Assembly (NCBI RefSeq): GCF_900172355.1
Contig: NZ_FWFZ01000006.1
Location: forward strand, 124,001-188,000
Length of the DNA: 64,000 bases
Direction: 5' to 3'
Source: Roseisalinus antarcticus
GTDB taxonomy: Bacteria; Pseudomonadota; Alphaproteobacteria; Rhodobacterales; Rhodobacteraceae
Below, piece after piece: positions 38,301-41,300 of the stretch; the first letter of the stretch is position 1, and each line of letters starts with the position of its first letter. The position numbers and the translations under genes were made by a program. The notes under the pieces are model-generated. The model saw nothing but the letters and a program-made list of their open reading frames with translations. It had not been told where the DNA came from and made no database searches.

Positions 38301-41300
38301 CCGCGGCCGGCATCTGGGCCGACAGCGGGCTGGTGGTCGGGGCCGGCCTGCAACTCGCCGATCTGGAGATCGTGGTGGGCGATCTGGGCGATGGCGTGCT
38401 GGCGACCTGGGAGAACACCACGATCACCGTCGATACCGATGCGGCCGGGATGGGCTGGTTCGTCGATGCGACGCCGCGGGACGCCTCCGAATTCGGCGCG
38501 GGCGCGGCGCCCCACCTGTTCCGGGCCGAAAGCGGCGCGGCCGCCGGGCGCTACGACCTGCTGACCGTGCTGCTGCACGAGATGGGCAACGCCCTGGGAT
38601 TGCAGGACATTCCGGTGACCGACGCGGGCACCTTCACGATGACCACGGTGCTTGAGACCGGATCGCGGCGGCTGCCCACACAGGACGACGTCACGCCGTT
38701 CCTGTCGCTTGGCACCGGCGAGGACTCCCTCGACGGCTTCAGCCTGCTCGACCCCTCCGCCGAGCTTCTGACGGACGAGGGGCCTGCGGCGGCCGCGGCG
38801 GCTGCGCCCTTCGACCTGCTAGCCGGTCCGGCCGAGGATTTCGGTAACGGACGCTTCGACATTCCGCTTGCCGATCCCGCCGGGCGCTGGGAGACGAGCG
38901 GCGATGTCGCCATCGTTTCGGCCAGCGCCGTGATGGACGAGGGCGCCAGCGAGATGAGCGGCCTGGTGCAGACTTTCGCGCTGCCGGCCGAGGCGACGGG
39001 GCTTCAGTTCACGCTCAGCGATATCCGCCTGACCGCGCCCGGCGACACAGCGCCCGATGCCTTCGAGGTCGCGCTGTTCAATGCGCATACCGGCGACCGG
39101 GTGCTGGGCGACATGGCCGGGCTCACCGGCTCTGACGCGGTGCTCAACATCCAGAGCGACGGGTCGCGCTTCGTCTCGGCCGGCGTCACCATCGAGGAAC
39201 AGCCGGGCGGCACGCTGCTGGTCACCATCGATTTCGGCGGGCTGGCCAGCCGGCCCGACGCGCTGCGGCTGGGGTTCGACCTGATCGGGATGGGCGATCT
39301 CGACAGCTCGGTCGCCGTGGACAACGTGCGCCTTCTGGGGACCTCCACCAACGCCGCGCCCGTCGCGGCGGACGATGTCTTTGCCCTGTTCGAGGACACG
39401 CCGGGCATCCTCGACATCCTCGCCAACGACACCGATGCCGACGGCGACCAGGTCTATGTGGCCAGCTTCACCCCGCCCGCCGAGGGCACGCTGGAGCCTG
39501 TGGGCGACGGCACCTGGCGGTTTGTTTCGCCGGCAGACGCCTCGGGCACCTTCACCTTCACCTACACCGTGTCGGACGGCCTGGTGGAGAGCGGGCCCGC
39601 GACGGTCGTCCTCAATGTCGCGGCCGTCAACGACCTGCCGGTCATGGACCCGATCGCCGACGTGAGCCTCGGCGCCGGCGTGCAGCTGTCGGTGACCGCC
39701 ACGGCCAGCGACCTGGAAACCGCGCCGGCCGACCTGCGCTATGCGCTGCTGTCGGCACCCGCCGGCGCCTCGATCGTGGCCGAGACGGGCGCGATCTCGT
39801 GGGATACGACCGGCAACCCGGGCGAGCACGTGTTCCGCGTCCAGGTGGACGATGGCGACGGTGGCCTCGACGACGTGAGCTTCACCGTGGACGTGGTCGG
39901 CGACCTGGTGCTGACCGAGGTGTCCGACCGGGTGGTGGCCGAAGGCGCCCCCATCGACGTGACCCTGCAGGCGCTGCTGCGCGGCGGCCCGGCCAGCGGA
40001 TTGACCTTCGGCAAGCTGGCCGAGACCCCCGACTGGATCACCATCGACCCGGCGACCGGCGCGATTTCCGGCGACACCAGCGCCCGCAGCGGCAGCTATA
40101 CCCTGCGCTATTCCGTCGAGGACGGCGAGGGGAACCGCGACACCGCGAGCTTCGCCCTTCGGGTGGCCGCGGCCCCGGTCATCGACGGGCTGAGCGACCG
40201 TACCCTGGCCGACGGCCAGCCCCTGCTGGCGCAGGCGACGGCGACCGATGCCGACACCCCGGCCGGGGACCTGGTGTTCTCGAAGGTCGCGGGGCCGGAC
40301 TGGATCAGCGTCGATCCGGTCACCGGCGTGGTCTCGGGCGATACCTCGGGGCAGGCGGGCACCGCCGATCTGACGGTGGCGGTGGCCGATCCCGACGGGC
40401 TGTCGGACCAGGTAACCGTGACGCTGACAATCCAGGCGGTGCCGGTCTTCGATCCGATCCCGACGCTGACCCTCTCCGAAGGCGATGTCATCGACATCCC
40501 CGTGCTGGTCTCCGATGCGGACAGCCCCGACGAGGATCTGGTGATCGAGGTGACCGACGGGCCGGGTTGGATCGGCTACGGCAGCCTCAGCGGCACCCTG
40601 ATCGGCGACAGCACCGGCCAGGGCGGCGAGTTCGAGGTCACTCTGACCGCGACCGACCCCGACGGCAACACCGGCACGCTGACCGTGCGGGTCATCGTGC
40701 AATCGGCCCCCGCCATCGTCGACCCGGACCCGCAGGTCCTGCTGGAGGGCGCGGCCCTCGACGTGCAGCTCGATGCGACCGACGCCAACGACCCGTTCGA
40801 GGACCTGACCTTCACCAAGGTCTCGGGGCCGGACTGGATTCAGGTCTCTACCGACGGGCGGATCACCGGGTCCACCACCGGGCGGCCAGGCAGCTTCAGC
40901 GTGACGATCCGGGTCGAGGACCCCGAGACCCTGACCGACACCGCGGTGCTGGACATCCGCGTGCTGGCAGAGCCGGAGTTCGTCGCCATCGCGCCGCGGA
41001 CCCTGCTGGAGGGCGCCGCCCTCTCAATGCCGGTGACGGTGAGCGATGGCGACACGCCGCTGGACGAGCTGACGGTGAGCCTCACCGACGGGCCGGCCTG
41101 GATCATCTACAACGCGACCACCGGGGCGCTGGAAGGCGACAGCACCGGCGAGGTCGGGGATTACAGCGTGACGCTGCGGGTCGAAGACCCCGAGGGCAAT
41201 TTCGCCACCCAGGTCGTCTCGGTCTCGGTCGAGGCCGCGCCGCTGCTGGCAGACCCCAGCGACGAGGTTCTGACCGCGGGCGACGCGCTGGCCGTGACGC

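Noticed and set aside
21212-38578. Very long antisense open frames inside the giant gene (for example 2637 codons at 21212-29125, 2822 codons at 30110-38578, and 1553 codons at 12221-16882)
   Set aside because: They are low-complexity Arg/Gly/Ala/Asp/His-rich translations with no domains, caused by high GC and strong codon bias of the sense gene.
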